A DNA stretch of 64,000 bases from the NCBI RefSeq assembly GCF_016907385.1, contig NZ_JAFBBU010000001.1, positions 124,001 through 188,000 on the forward strand, given 5' to 3'. Both the position numbers and the translations under genes were made by a program. The first letter of the stretch is position 1; every line of letters begins with the position of its first letter. The DNA comes from Subtercola frigoramans (GTDB lineage Bacteria; Actinomycetota; Actinomycetes; Actinomycetales; Microbacteriaceae). The notes beneath the pieces are model-generated. The model searched no databases. It was not told where the DNA came from and saw only the letters and a list, made by a program, of their open reading frames with translations. Shown piece after piece: positions 1 to 8,630 of the stretch.

Positions 1-3000
1 CTGGCACGGCCAGACGTGGACTACGTCTCGGTCAAGGTGTCGTCGATCGCGGCAGAGCTGTCGATGTGGGCGTTCGACGAAACCGTGGAGCGGGTGGCGA
101 ACAGCCTCGTGCCGCTGTACAGGCTCGCGCTTCCGGGTGCTACCGGCGGCGGCGCCACGGGCTCCGCGAAGTTCATCAACCTCGACATGGAGGAGTATCG
201 CGATCTCGACCTCACGATCGCCGTGTTCCAGAATGTGCTCGAGCGGCCCGAGTTCCGGCACCTCGAGGCCGGGATCGTGTTGCAGGCCTACCTGCCCGAC
301 GCGCTCCGGGCGATGCGCGGCCTGCAGGCCTGGGCGGCAGCACGCGTCGCGAACGGCGGGGCGCCGATCAAGGTGCGGCTCGTCAAGGGCGCGAACCTGG
401 CGATGGAGCGGGTCGATTCGATCATCCATGGCTGGCCCTTGGCCACCTGGAGCAGCAAGCAGGAGACCGATACGAACTACAAGCGGGTGCTCGACTGGGC
501 GCTCACACCGGAGCGCGTCGATGCCGTGAAGGTCGGCATCGCCGGCCACAACCTCTTCGACATCGCCTTCGCCTGGCTCCTCGCCGAACGCAGGGGCGTC
601 ACCGGGTCGATCGACTTCGAGATGCTGCTCGGCATGGCCACGGCGCAGGCCGACGCAGTGCGGCGCCAGGTCGGCGGGCTCCTGCTCTACACGCCGGTCG
701 TGCATCCTCGGGAATTCCCCGTGGCCATCAACTACCTCGTGCGACGGCTCGAGGAGAACGCGAGCGACGAGAACTTCATGTCGGCGGTGTTCGACATCGG
801 TGCCGACCCGGCGGCCTTCGAGCGCGAGAGGGCCCGTTTCGCCGCGTCGCTGGCCGTGCTCGAGGCCGAGCTGGCGGCGCCAATGGATGATCGGGCTCCC
901 CGTTCTGCAGACGAACCCGCTGCCGCCGTCGTGCCGCTGCCGCTGCCGCGCCGAACCCAGGACCGCGCCGACCCCGAGACCCTCGAGGCACCGCCGCGGG
1001 GAGTCTTCGAGAACACGCCAGACACCGACCCCTCGCTGCCGGCCAACCGCGACTGGGCCAGGGCAATTCTGAGTGGGGTCGAATCGTCGACCCTGGGAGA
1101 ACAGACGCTCCAAGGCGTGCACTACGCCGACCCCGAGTTGCTCGACGGGCTGCTCGAGCGCGTCGCGGCGGCCGGGCGCGCGTGGGGTGCACAACCGGCC
1201 GAGGTTCGTGCCGCAGCGCTCCGACGGGCTGGCCTGGCGCTCGAGGCGAACCGCGACCTCCTGCTCGAGGTCATGGCGAGCGAGACGGGCAAGACCATCG
1301 CCGAGGGTGACCCCGAGGTCAGCGAGGCCGTCGACTTCGCCCGTTACTACAGCGTGCAGGCGAGCGAACTCGAACGAGTAGATGGCGCGACTTTCGTGCC
1401 GCCCGCACTCGTCGTCGTTGCGCCGCCGTGGAACTTTCCGGTGTCGATCCCCGCGGGGGGTGTGCTTGCCGCGCTTGCGGCCGGGGCGGGCGTGGTCTTC
1501 AAGCCTGCGCCCCAGGCGAGGCGCTGCGCCGCGGTCATCGCCGAGTCGCTCTGGCAGGCGGGCATCCCGACCGACCTGCTCGCCCTGGTCGACATCGACG
1601 AAGCGGAGCTCGGCAGCGAACTCATCACGCACCCGCTCGTCGACCGGGTCATTCTCACCGGCTCGTTCGACACCGCAGCCCTGTTCCGCTCATGGCGTCA
1701 CGACCTGCCCCTGCTCGCCGAGACGAGTGGCAAGAACGCGATCATCGTCACACCGAGCGCCGACCTCGACCTAGCGGCCGCCGACGTCGTGAAGAGCGCC
1801 TTCGGGCACGCGGGCCAGAAGTGTTCGGCCGCGAGCCTCGTGATTCTGGTGGGGTCGGTCGGCCGATCGGCCCGCTTTCGAAACCAGCTGGTCGACGCGG
1901 TCACCTCGCTCCGGGTGGGGTACCCGGCCGACGCGACGACCCAGCTGGGCCCGCTCATCGAGCCGGCTGCCGGCAAGCTTCTGGATGCCCTGACCACCCT
2001 CGGCCCCGGCGAGTCGTGGCTCGTCGAACCGCGCGCGCTCGACGCGACCGGCCGGCTCTGGACTCCAGGGGTGCGCACCGGCGTCGCCGCGGGCTCGGCC
2101 TTCCATTTCACCGAGTACTTCGGCCCAGTGCTCGGCATCATGCACGCGCCGACCCTTGCGGCGGCGGTCGAGCTGCAGAATGCGAGCGATTTCGGGCTGA
2201 CCGCGGGCATCCACTCGCTCGACTCCGACGAGATCGAGGCCTGGCTCGCGGGCGTTCAGGCGGGCAACCTGTATGTGAACCGCAGCATCACGGGCGCGAT
2301 CGTTCAGCGCCAGCCGTTCGGTGGCTGGAAGCGGTCATCGGTGGGTGCGGGCGCCAAGGCGGGTGGGCCGAACTACCTGCTGCAGCTGGGCCGCTGGGTG
2401 GACGAGCCCGGTGAGCCCGGCGACGACATCAGCCTGGCCGGCCTCGACCCGAAGGTCGTGGCACTTCTCGAGGCGTCGACCGCTGGGCTCGACTACAAGG
2501 AGTTCGAGGTGGTGCGACGGGCGGCCGTGGGTGACGAGAAGGCGTGGACCGGGTTCTTCGCGCCCAGTGACGCCTCGGCCCTCGGGGTGGAGCGCAATGT
2601 GCTGCGCTACCGACCGGTGCCTGTGGTCGTGCGGCTCTCTGAGGGCCGCCCACTCGTCGAGTTGGTTCGCGTGCTGGCCGCGGCGACCCGTGCAGGCGCG
2701 CCCCTGATGGTCAGTACGGCGCTCAAACTTCCGCGTCCGTTGCGGGCCCTGCTCAAGGAGCGCGCGGTGCGGGTGTTCGTCGAGGATGATGCCGAGTGGC
2801 TGGCGCGCGCCGTCGCCTCGGAGCCCGTCGCGCGGGCACAGGCGGGTGCAGCCGATTCCCTGGCCTCGGCTGTGATCGGCGATATTGCGGCAGGCTCCAC
2901 TGTCGGTCGCGAGTTCGGCGCGTCGTTCAGCGTCAACCGCATCCGGATGATCGGGGGAGACCCGCGGGCGCTCGCCACAGCTCTCGGCGGCACGCCCGAC

Positions 3001-3159
3001 GTGGCAGTCTATGCGGATGAGGTCACCCGCGCGCCGCGCATCGAGCTGCTGCCGTTCCTCCGTGAGCAGGCCGTGAGCATGACCAACCATCGCTTCGGCA
3101 ACCCGAGCTCGCTTGCCTCCCGCGCGCTCCCTCTCCCATCGGCCCCGCCGTTCGAGTAG
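1..3159 (+). CDS. putA: Bifunctional proline dehydrogenase / glutamate-semialdehyde dehydrogenase, 5'-truncated by window
   Basis: Oxidises proline to P5C (FAD-dependent PRODH domain), then glutamate semialdehyde to glutamate (NAD-dependent ALDH domain). The frame is open from base 1, so the true start lies upstream; 1,052 residues are visible. PRODH barrel signatures come first (VRLVKGANLAMERVDS, GIAGHNLFDIAF, FEMLLGMA). The ALDH domain follows, with PWNFPVSIPAGG, the Glu region LAETSGKNAIIV and the catalytic Cys in GHAGQKCSAASL. A C-terminal ALDH-like extension of about 230 residues is typical of actinobacterial PutA. ddaH and rocD downstream feed the same semialdehyde, which fits a catabolic island. 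Identification is firm; only the N-terminus is missing. Confidence 0.95.
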   Translation: MARPDVDYVSVKVSSIAAELSMWAFDETVERVANSLVPLYRLALPGATGGGATGSAKFINLDMEEYRDLDLTIAVFQNVLERPEFRHLEAGIVLQAYLPDALRAMRGLQAWAAARVANGGAPIKVRLVKGANLAMERVDSIIHGWPLATWSSKQETDTNYKRVLDWALTPERVDAVKVGIAGHNLFDIAFAWLLAERRGVTGSIDFEMLLGMATAQADAVRRQVGGLLLYTPVVHPREFPVAINYLVRRLEENASDENFMSAVFDIGADPAAFERERARFAASLAVLEAELAAPMDDRAPRSADEPAAAVVPLPLPRRTQDRADPETLEAPPRGVFENTPDTDPSLPANRDWARAILSGVESSTLGEQTLQGVHYADPELLDGLLERVAAAGRAWGAQPAEVRAAALRRAGLALEANRDLLLEVMASETGKTIAEGDPEVSEAVDFARYYSVQASELERVDGATFVPPALVVVAPPWNFPVSIPAGGVLAALAAGAGVVFKPAPQARRCAAVIAESLWQAGIPTDLLALVDIDEAELGSELITHPLVDRVILTGSFDTAALFRSWRHDLPLLAETSGKNAIIVTPSADLDLAAADVVKSAFGHAGQKCSAASLVILVGSVGRSARFRNQLVDAVTSLRVGYPADATTQLGPLIEPAAGKLLDALTTLGPGESWLVEPRALDATGRLWTPGVRTGVAAGSAFHFTEYFGPVLGIMHAPTLAAAVELQNASDFGLTAGIHSLDSDEIEAWLAGVQAGNLYVNRSITGAIVQRQPFGGWKRSSVGAGAKAGGPNYLLQLGRWVDEPGEPGDDISLAGLDPKVVALLEASTAGLDYKEFEVVRRAAVGDEKAWTGFFAPSDASALGVERNVLRYRPVPVVVRLSEGRPLVELVRVLAAATRAGAPLMVSTALKLPRPLRALLKERAVRVFVEDDAEWLARAVASEPVARAQAGAADSLASAVIGDIAAGSTVGREFGASFSVNRIRMIGGDPRALATALGGTPDVAVYADEVTRAPRIELLPFLREQAVSMTNHRFGNPSSLASRALPLPSAPPFE

Positions 3160-3387
3160 CCCCGCCGTTTGAGTAGCCTCGCCGTTTGAGTAGCCCCGCC
3201 GGGGCGTATCGAAACCTCCAACGCGTCGACGGCTTCGATACGCCCGCTCCTGCGGCGCAGACTACTCGACCAGCGCGCAGGAGCTGAGAGGGACATCCAG
3301 TGGATGCTCACCTCCACGCGCCAGCGCTGACGAAGCTGTGCTCGGCAGAACACCTCAGCTCCCTGATCCCTGACCGCTGTCGCTGCT
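3160..3387. repeat. Intergenic repeat cluster: palindrome family R1 plus R2 copy A
   Basis: This gap between putA and the convergent gntR gene holds no gene. At 3163-3270 there are three short direct copies around CGCCGTTTGAGTAGCC, then the palindrome GGCGTATCGAAACC...GGCTTCGATACGCC ending in ACTACTCGACCAGCG. At 3272-3346 lies R2 copy A, on the minus strand, with the stem-loop CATCCAGTGGATG. The same two families recur at 24,045-24,186 and 36,008-36,092 (R1), and at 8,555-8,630, 22,861-22,929 and 35,813-35,892 (R2). Confidence 0.75.
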
Positions 3388-3807
3388 CTACGGCGCTGAA
3401 AGCGCTGCCGCGACGATGGCAAGGGCATCCTGCTCGCTGAGGCCCAGTTCGCGGGCTCGCGAGGCATAAGCCGCCGCCGCGAGCTGCGCTTGGCGTGCCG
3501 GGCCTGTGCCCTGCGGGGCAATGGAGGTCCCGTTGCGGCCCTCGGTGGTGACGAATTCGTCGCGTTCGAGCTCGCGGTACACCTTCGCGACCGTGTTTGC
3601 GGCCAGCGACAGCTCTTCGGCGAGACGCCGCACGGCCGGCAGGCGGGTGCCGGCAACGAGATCCCCGCGCTGAACAGCGGTGATGATCTGCACGCGCAGC
3701 TGTTCAGAGACGGGCGCGGGCAGCCGGGCATCCACTTCGATGCTCACACCGGCGATGGATGCCCGGCGAACCCCTGCCGCATCACGCACGCCGCCCACCT
3801 CGCCCAT
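3388..3807 (-). CDS. GntR-family transcriptional regulator, short YtrA-like type
   Basis: A DNA-binding repressor of about 139 residues. After a short leader it carries a winged helix-turn-helix: PVSEQLRVQIITAVQRGDL, then TRLPAVRRLAEELSLAANTV and the wing ERDEFVTTEGRNG. A helical tail (ARELGLSEQDALAIVAAAL) follows. It lacks the FCD or UTRA effector domain of larger GntR proteins, as YtrA-type members do. The start is the ATG at 3807; an upstream in-frame ATG at 3906 would run into the lrp gene. YtrA-type genes often sit beside an ABC transporter, but none is here, so the target is unknown. The lrp gene lies 37 bp upstream on the same strand. Confidence 0.85.
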   Translation of the reverse strand: MGEVGGVRDAAGVRRASIAGVSIEVDARLPAPVSEQLRVQIITAVQRGDLVAGTRLPAVRRLAEELSLAANTVAKVYRELERDEFVTTEGRNGTSIAPQGTGPARQAQLAAAAYASRARELGLSEQDALAIVAAALSAP

Positions 3808-3844
3808 CGCAGCACACCGGCCCGCACACCTGCCCGCTGCCCGA

Positions 3845-4273
3845 CTACCGCTTGATGAGGTTCGACAGCACGATCGCGCTGCGGGTGTGATCGACGTTCG
3901 GTGCAATGCGAACCCGTTCGAGTGCTAGCTCGAGGCTTGGGATGTCTCGCGAACGCATGTGCACGATCGCGTCGGCGCTGCCGGTGACCGTGCCCGCGTC
4001 GACGACCTCCGGTACGCCGGAGAGGATTCGCTTGAGCTCGGCGGGGGCGACGGTGCCGCGGCAGAAGAGTTCGACGTAGGCCTCGGTGACCTTGCCGTCG
4101 AGGGAGGTGTCGAGCAGAACGGTGAAGCCGCGGATGATGCCGTCGGCGATGAGGCGGTCGATGCGGCGTTTGACGGCTGACGCCGACAGGCCGATCACTT
4201 GCCCGATGTCCCCGTAACCGGTGCGTGCGTTGAGTTTGAGCAGGTCGATGATTCGAAAGTCCAAATTGTCCAC
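3845..4273 (-). CDS. Lrp/AsnC-family transcriptional regulator
   Basis: An amino-acid-responsive regulator of about 142 residues. It has an N-terminal helix-turn-helix (NLDFRIIDLLKLNARTGYGDIGQVIGLSASAVKRRIDRL) and a C-terminal RAM effector domain (AYVELFCRGTV, then the VVDAGTVTGSADAIVHMRS segment). I chose the GTG at 4273 because the family begins a few residues before the first HTH helix; an in-frame ATG at 4333 would add 20 low-quality residues. It is divergent from ddaH-rocD, the classic layout for an Lrp protein controlling the neighbouring amino-acid operon, here probably sensing arginine or ornithine (inference). The 166-bp divergent gap would hold its operators. Confidence 0.9.
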   Translation of the reverse strand: MDNLDFRIIDLLKLNARTGYGDIGQVIGLSASAVKRRIDRLIADGIIRGFTVLLDTSLDGKVTEAYVELFCRGTVAPAELKRILSGVPEVVDAGTVTGSADAIVHMRSRDIPSLELALERVRIAPNVDHTRSAIVLSNLIKR

Positions 4274-4345
4274 TGCCCGAGCATATGCCGAATTCTTGCG
4301 GAGAGGGGCATTCCGCGCACTTTTCGTGCGCACAATGGTCGACTA

Positions 4346-4374
4346 TTGACATTACGAGCGTGCCAGACTAGGAG
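4346..4374 (+). promoter_or_regulatory. Candidate promoter for ddaH-rocD
   Basis: A perfect -35 hexamer TTGACA (4346-4351) is followed after 17 bp by TAGGAG as a weak -10, about 65 bp upstream of the chosen ddaH start. It lies in the divergent lrp/ddaH gap, where an Lrp protein would be expected to bind. Confidence 0.4.
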
Positions 4375-4439
4375 CTGGCGTGCTCCTCGGAGCCATCTAC
4401 AGGACAGTGTCCGCCATCCGTCTCTTTCGAAGGATGCCC

Positions 4440-5369
4440 ATGCCCACCCACACCACGCCCGATCTCGCCGCTGCTGCAGGTACGACTGTTGCAGACAGCG
4501 CCGCCATTCCGAATGTGAACGCCGACACCGTCACGCCGTTCGTTCGCCAGGCCACGCCGCACACATACCTCATGTGCCGCCCCGACTACTTCACTGTCAC
4601 CTACAAGATCAACCCGTGGATGGATCCGGCGATCCCCACCGACACCGCCAAGGCGCTCGCGCAGTGGCAGTCGCTCTACGACACTTACATCGCGCTCGGC
4701 CACACGGTCGAGCTGATCGACCAGATCGACGGTCTGCCCGACATGGTCTACTCGGCCAACGGCGGTTTTGTCATCGACAACATCGCGTACGGAGCCAGCT
4801 TCACCCACGCCGAGCGCCAGGCCGAGGGCCCCGCCTACATGAGGTGGTTCGCCGACCACGGCTTCCGGGTCGTCGAGCCCGAGAATGTGAATGAGGGCGA
4901 AGGGGACTTCATGCTCGTCGGAGACACGATTCTCGCCGGAACCGGCTTCCGCAGTGCATCCAACTCGCATGAAGAGGTCGCACGCATCTACGGCCGCGAG
5001 GTCGTCACCCTGAACCTCGTCAACCCGAACTTCTACCACCTCGACACCGCCATCGCCGTGCTGAACGAATCGGCGGGCCAGGCTCCGGATGCTGCGACCA
5101 TCGCCTACCTGCCGAGTGCCTTCGACGCGGCCAGCCGGGCCGAGCTCGAGCGCCGCTACCCCGATGCCATCCTCGTGAGCGAAGCCGACGCGGCGGTACT
5201 GGGGCTCAACTCGATCTCCGACGGCTACAACGTTGTCATCGCCGCCCGGGCCGTCGGTTTCGAAGCGCAACTGCGCGAACGCGGGTACAACCCGATCGGC
5301 GTCGACCTGTCGGAGCTTCTGCTCGGCGGCGGCGGAGTGAAGTGCTGCACGCTGGAGCTGCGCCGATGA
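4440..5369 (+). CDS. ddaH: Dimethylarginine dimethylaminohydrolase-family amidinotransferase-fold enzyme
   Basis: Hydrolyses the guanidino group of (methyl)arginine to give citrulline; 309 residues. Family motifs are visible: the N-terminal MCRPDYF strand, the substrate loop SANGGFVID, the acidic EGEGDFMLVGD segment, the catalytic His region NFYHLDTAIAVL and the nucleophilic Cys at the C-terminus in GGGGVKCCTLELRR. The start is the second of two close ATGs (4434, 4440) because GAAGGA at 4428-4433 gives 6-nt spacing to 4440. Its TGA overlaps the rocD ATG (ATGA), so the two are translationally coupled. Family members act on dimethylarginine or arginine; substrate cannot be told from sequence here, but pairing with rocD points to arginine use. 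Confidence 0.88.
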   Translation: MPTHTTPDLAAAAGTTVADSAAIPNVNADTVTPFVRQATPHTYLMCRPDYFTVTYKINPWMDPAIPTDTAKALAQWQSLYDTYIALGHTVELIDQIDGLPDMVYSANGGFVIDNIAYGASFTHAERQAEGPAYMRWFADHGFRVVEPENVNEGEGDFMLVGDTILAGTGFRSASNSHEEVARIYGREVVTLNLVNPNFYHLDTAIAVLNESAGQAPDAATIAYLPSAFDAASRAELERRYPDAILVSEADAAVLGLNSISDGYNVVIAARAVGFEAQLRERGYNPIGVDLSELLLGGGGVKCCTLELRR

Positions 5370-6679
5370 TCACCACCGAGCCCTCCACACCCCGAGAGCG
5401 GAGCGCAGAGCCTCTGGCCGGCGTGGGCGCAGCCGCGACCACAGCAGCGACGGCGGGTACCGTGCCGAGCGAGGTCACCGAGGCAGCCATCGCCCGCGAA
5501 GAGGCGCACGCCGCGCACAACTACCACCCGCTGCCGATCGTCGTCGAATCGGGCGACGGAGCATGGGTGACCGCGATCGACGGCCGTCGGTACCTCGACT
5601 GCCTCGCCGCGTACTCTGCCGTGAATTTCGGGCACTCGAACCCGGTGCTGCTCGATGCCGCGCGCACCCAGCTGGGGCGCATCACCCTGACCTCGCGCGC
5701 GTTCCACAACGACCAGCTCGGGCCCTTCGTCGAGTCTCTGGCGGCGCTCGCCGGCAAAGACATGGTGCTCCCCATGAACACCGGGGCAGAGGCCGTCGAG
5801 TCCGGGCTGAAGGTCGCCCGGGCCTGGGGCTACCGCGTGAAAGGCGTGCCGGAGGGGCTGGCGAACATCATCGTGATGGGCGGCAACTTCCACGGGCGCA
5901 CGATCTCGATTGTGAGCTTCTCCGACGACCCCACCGCACGCGAGGGGTTCGGCCCGTTCACGCCGGGGTTCCGCGCGGTTCCCTACGGTGACGCGTCCGC
6001 GTTTGCTGCAGCCATCGACGAGAACACCGTCGCCGTGCTCATCGAGCCGATCCAGGGCGAGGCAGGGATCATCGTGCCGCCCGCTTCGTACCTACCAGCC
6101 GTTCGCGAGATCTGCACGACGAACAACGTGCTCATGATCGCCGACGAGATCCAGTCGGGCCTCGGCCGCACGGGTGCGACCTTCGCCTGCGACCTCGTCG
6201 GAGTCGTTCCCGACCTGTACCTGCTGGGCAAGGCGCTCGGCGGAGGTATCGTTCCGGTCTCCGCCGTTGTCGGCAACTCCGACGTTCTCGGAGTGCTGCA
6301 CCCGGGCGAGCACGGCTCGACCTTCGGCGGCAACCCGCTCGCGGCCGCGGTCGGCTCGGCCGTTGTCGGCATGCTCGCGACCGGCGAATACCAGCAGCGC
6401 GCAGCGGAGCTCGGCGAACGTCTGGCCGGCCGCCTGAACGAGCTCGTCGGGCACGGCGTCGTCGCCGTGCGCACCGCGGGGCTCTGGGCCGGAATCGACA
6501 TCGACCCCGCGCTGGCCACAGGCCGCGAGGTGTGCGAGCTCCTCATGGAGCGCGGTGTTCTTGCGAAAGACACGCACGGTTCGACCATCCGGCTAGCCCC
6601 TCCCCTCGTCATCACCCCCGAAGACCTCGACTGGGCCGTCGACCAGCTCGCCGATGTCCTGGCCGCCCTCCGCACCTAG
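5366..6679 (+). CDS. rocD: Ornithine--oxo-acid aminotransferase
   Basis: A PLP-dependent class III aminotransferase converting ornithine and 2-oxoglutarate to glutamate semialdehyde and glutamate; 437 residues. It shows the PLP-binding features MNTGAEAVESGLKVARAWG, GGNFHGRTISIVSFSDD, the cofactor Asp in LMIADEIQSGLGRTG and the Schiff-base Lys in YLLGKALGGGIVPVSA, then HGSTFGGNPLAAA. The ATG overlaps the ddaH stop. The first 35 or so residues are Ala/Thr-rich and poorly conserved. Its product feeds the PutA ALDH domain encoded about 2 kb upstream. Downstream is a C-rich stretch, then a long hairpin that probably terminates the operon. Confidence 0.95.
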   Translation: MITTEPSTPRERSAEPLAGVGAAATTAATAGTVPSEVTEAAIAREEAHAAHNYHPLPIVVESGDGAWVTAIDGRRYLDCLAAYSAVNFGHSNPVLLDAARTQLGRITLTSRAFHNDQLGPFVESLAALAGKDMVLPMNTGAEAVESGLKVARAWGYRVKGVPEGLANIIVMGGNFHGRTISIVSFSDDPTAREGFGPFTPGFRAVPYGDASAFAAAIDENTVAVLIEPIQGEAGIIVPPASYLPAVREICTTNNVLMIADEIQSGLGRTGATFACDLVGVVPDLYLLGKALGGGIVPVSAVVGNSDVLGVLHPGEHGSTFGGNPLAAAVGSAVVGMLATGEYQQRAAELGERLAGRLNELVGHGVVAVRTAGLWAGIDIDPALATGREVCELLMERGVLAKDTHGSTIRLAPPLVITPEDLDWAVDQLADVLAALRT

Positions 6680-6976
6680 CCCCCTTCCCCCCCCAATCCC
6701 CCTTCCCCCCCCCAATCCCCCTGCCCCCCCGCGCCCGGCGCGAACGCGCCCATCCCGCGCGCTCGCGCCTCACTCTCCCCAACCCACCTCGTCGTGCGGG
6801 CACAAAAACGCCCAAAGTCGGGGTCTTGGGTGCTTTTTTGCCCGCACGACGCTACTCGCGCCGAGAGCGCGGGTGGGAGGGGAGGGGTGGGCCGTCGCGG
6901 TGAGAAGCATTGCGGCGCGAATCCACCGGGCGCTCACGGGTAGCTGCAGCGGGCGCGCTCTGCGAAGATACGAGGT
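6680..6976. other. Intergenic region with poly-C tract and R3 palindrome
   Basis: No gene seen. The region opens with several C-runs (6681-6738), such as TTCCCCCCCCCAATCCCCC repeated, then holds the long R3 palindrome at 6791-6850 and a G-rich stretch. The peptide-transporter start follows at 6977, with ACGAGG just upstream as a weak ribosome-binding site. Confidence 0.6.
6791..6850. terminator. R3 long palindrome, copy 1 (candidate bidirectional terminator)
   Basis: GTCGTGCGGGCA (6791-6802) pairs perfectly with TGCCCGCACGAC (6839-6850). Inside, AAAAA pairs with TTTTT and CCCAA with TTGGG, with a short GC loop. It lies downstream of rocD. Three similar palindromes occur at 25,549-25,600, 25,686-25,737 and 39,648-39,697, all just after the 3' end of a gene. 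Confidence 0.7.
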
Positions 6977-8461
6977 GTGAGCAACGTAGACACGACCGCG
7001 CAGACTGCTGCCGAGCATCCGGAGCCGTCGGGCAAGACATTCTTCGGGCAACCGCGGCAACTCGCCAACATCTTCGGCGTGGAGATGTGGGAGCGGTTCT
7101 CGTTCTACGGCATGCAGGGCATTCTGCTGCTGTACCTGTTCTATCCCGCAGCGGAGGGTGGGCTCGGCCTGCCCAAAGACACGGCAGCGGGCATCGTCGG
7201 TGCGTACGGCGGCGCCGTCTACCTCTCGACCATTCTCGGGGCGTGGATCGCCGACCGCCTGCTCGGCTCAGAGCGCGTGCTGTTCTTCAGCGCCGTTCTC
7301 ATCATGCTCGGCCACATCGCCCTTGCCCTGCTGCCTGGCGGGCTCGGCGTCGCTGTCGGGCTCGTCGCGATCGCCATCGGCAGCGGCGGACTCAAGGCGA
7401 ACGCGACCTCGATCGTCGGCACGCTCTATTCAGAGAATGATCCCCGCCGCGATGCTGGCTTCTCGATCTTCTACCTCGGCATCAACCTCGGCGCGTTCAT
7501 CGGCCCGCTGTTGACCGGTCTCGCGCAGACGACCCTCGGGTTCCACTACGGCTTCGGCCTGGCCGCGATCGGCATGGCCATCGGCCTCACCCAGTACAGC
7601 TTCGGCCGCAAGCGCCTGCCCGCGTCGTCGCGGATCGTTCCGAACGCGCTTCCGGCCGACAGGCGGCCCCGGATGATCGTGGTCGGCGCCCTGGCCGTCA
7701 TCATCATCGCCGTGGCCGTCGCCACCGGGTTGCTCAACGTCGGCAACCTCGTGACCGTGGTGATAACGCTGACCGTGGTCGCTGCGATTGCGTATTTCGC
7801 GATCATCCTGAGCAGCAAGCGCATCTCGAGTGTGGAGCGGAGCCGGGTTCTCGCGTTCATTCCGCTCTTCATCGCGAGCGTGGCGTTCTGGTCGCTGTAC
7901 CAGCAGCAGTTCACGGTGGTGACGCTCTACTCCGACAGCCAGCTGAACCGCGATCTCTTCGGTTGGCAGATGCCGGTGTCGTGGGTGCAGTCGATCAACC
8001 CGATCTTCGTGATCATCCTGTCGGGAGTGTTCGCGGCCATCTGGACGAGGCTCGGCTCCCGCCAGCCGGCCACGCCGCTGAAGTTCGCCGCGGGCACGAT
8101 CGTGATGGGGCTGGCGTTCTTCCTGTTCCTGCCGTTCGCGAACGGGGCCGACAACAGCACTCCGCTGATCGAGCTTGTGGGCATTCTGTTCGTCTTCACG
8201 GTGGCCGAGCTCTTCATCTCACCGGTGGGGCTGTCGATCTCCACGAAACTGGCCCCTGAGATCTATCGAACGCAGATGGTTGCGCTGTTCTTCCTCTCGG
8301 TTGCGCTCGGCACCGCGATCTCGGGGAAGCTCGCCGAGTTCTACGACCCCACGAACCAGGTGCCGTACTTCGGCGTGCTGGGCGCGATCGCCGTGGTGAT
8401 CGGCCTGCTGCTCGTGTTGGCGACTCCGCTCGTGCGGCGCCTCATGGCCGGGGTGCGCTGA
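6977..8461 (+). CDS. POT/PTR2-family proton-coupled oligopeptide transporter
   Basis: An inner-membrane di-/tripeptide:H+ symporter of 494 residues and about 14 hydrophobic segments. The POT signature at the start of helix 1 is clear (VEMWERFSFYGMQG, the ExxERFxYYG motif), followed by GAYGGAVYLSTILGAWIADRLLGSERVL, GSGGLKANATSIVG and FYLGINLGAFIGPLL. The GTG at 6977 is used because it places 30 soluble residues before helix 1. It appears to be a single-gene unit, and its supply of peptides would suit the amino-acid catabolism genes upstream (inference). Confidence 0.93.
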   Translation: MSNVDTTAQTAAEHPEPSGKTFFGQPRQLANIFGVEMWERFSFYGMQGILLLYLFYPAAEGGLGLPKDTAAGIVGAYGGAVYLSTILGAWIADRLLGSERVLFFSAVLIMLGHIALALLPGGLGVAVGLVAIAIGSGGLKANATSIVGTLYSENDPRRDAGFSIFYLGINLGAFIGPLLTGLAQTTLGFHYGFGLAAIGMAIGLTQYSFGRKRLPASSRIVPNALPADRRPRMIVVGALAVIIIAVAVATGLLNVGNLVTVVITLTVVAAIAYFAIILSSKRISSVERSRVLAFIPLFIASVAFWSLYQQQFTVVTLYSDSQLNRDLFGWQMPVSWVQSINPIFVIILSGVFAAIWTRLGSRQPATPLKFAAGTIVMGLAFFLFLPFANGADNSTPLIELVGILFVFTVAELFISPVGLSISTKLAPEIYRTQMVALFFLSVALGTAISGKLAEFYDPTNQVPYFGVLGAIAVVIGLLLVLATPLVRRLMAGVR

Positions 8462-8554
8462 AGCGTCCCTGTGCGAGCCGCTTTGGGGACGTCTGGCCGC
8501 ACCCGCAGGTTTGGCCGCACCCGCAGGAGCGGGCCGGGCGGCGGGCGTGATACC

Positions 8555-8630
8555 GCCGAAGCACAGCTTCGACGGCGCTGGCGTCGCGGCGAGCATCCAC
8601 TGGATGCTCGCTCATAGCTCCAGCGCGCGG
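8555..8630 (+). repeat. R2 structured repeat, copy B
   Basis: The unit reads CGAAGCACAGCTTCG, then GGCGCTGGCGTCGCGG, then the stem-loop GAGCATCCACTGGATGCTC, then AGCTCCAGCGCGCGG. Its right end overlaps the last codons of lldD, which stops at 8612, so the repeat supplies the lldD C-terminus. Related copies are at 3,272-3,346 (minus), 22,861-22,929 (minus) and 35,813-35,892. Confidence 0.75.

Noticed and set aside
6681..6738. Poly-C tract as a phase-variation switch
   Set aside because: It is not within or just before a coding start: the next start is about 240 bp away with a terminator-like palindrome between.
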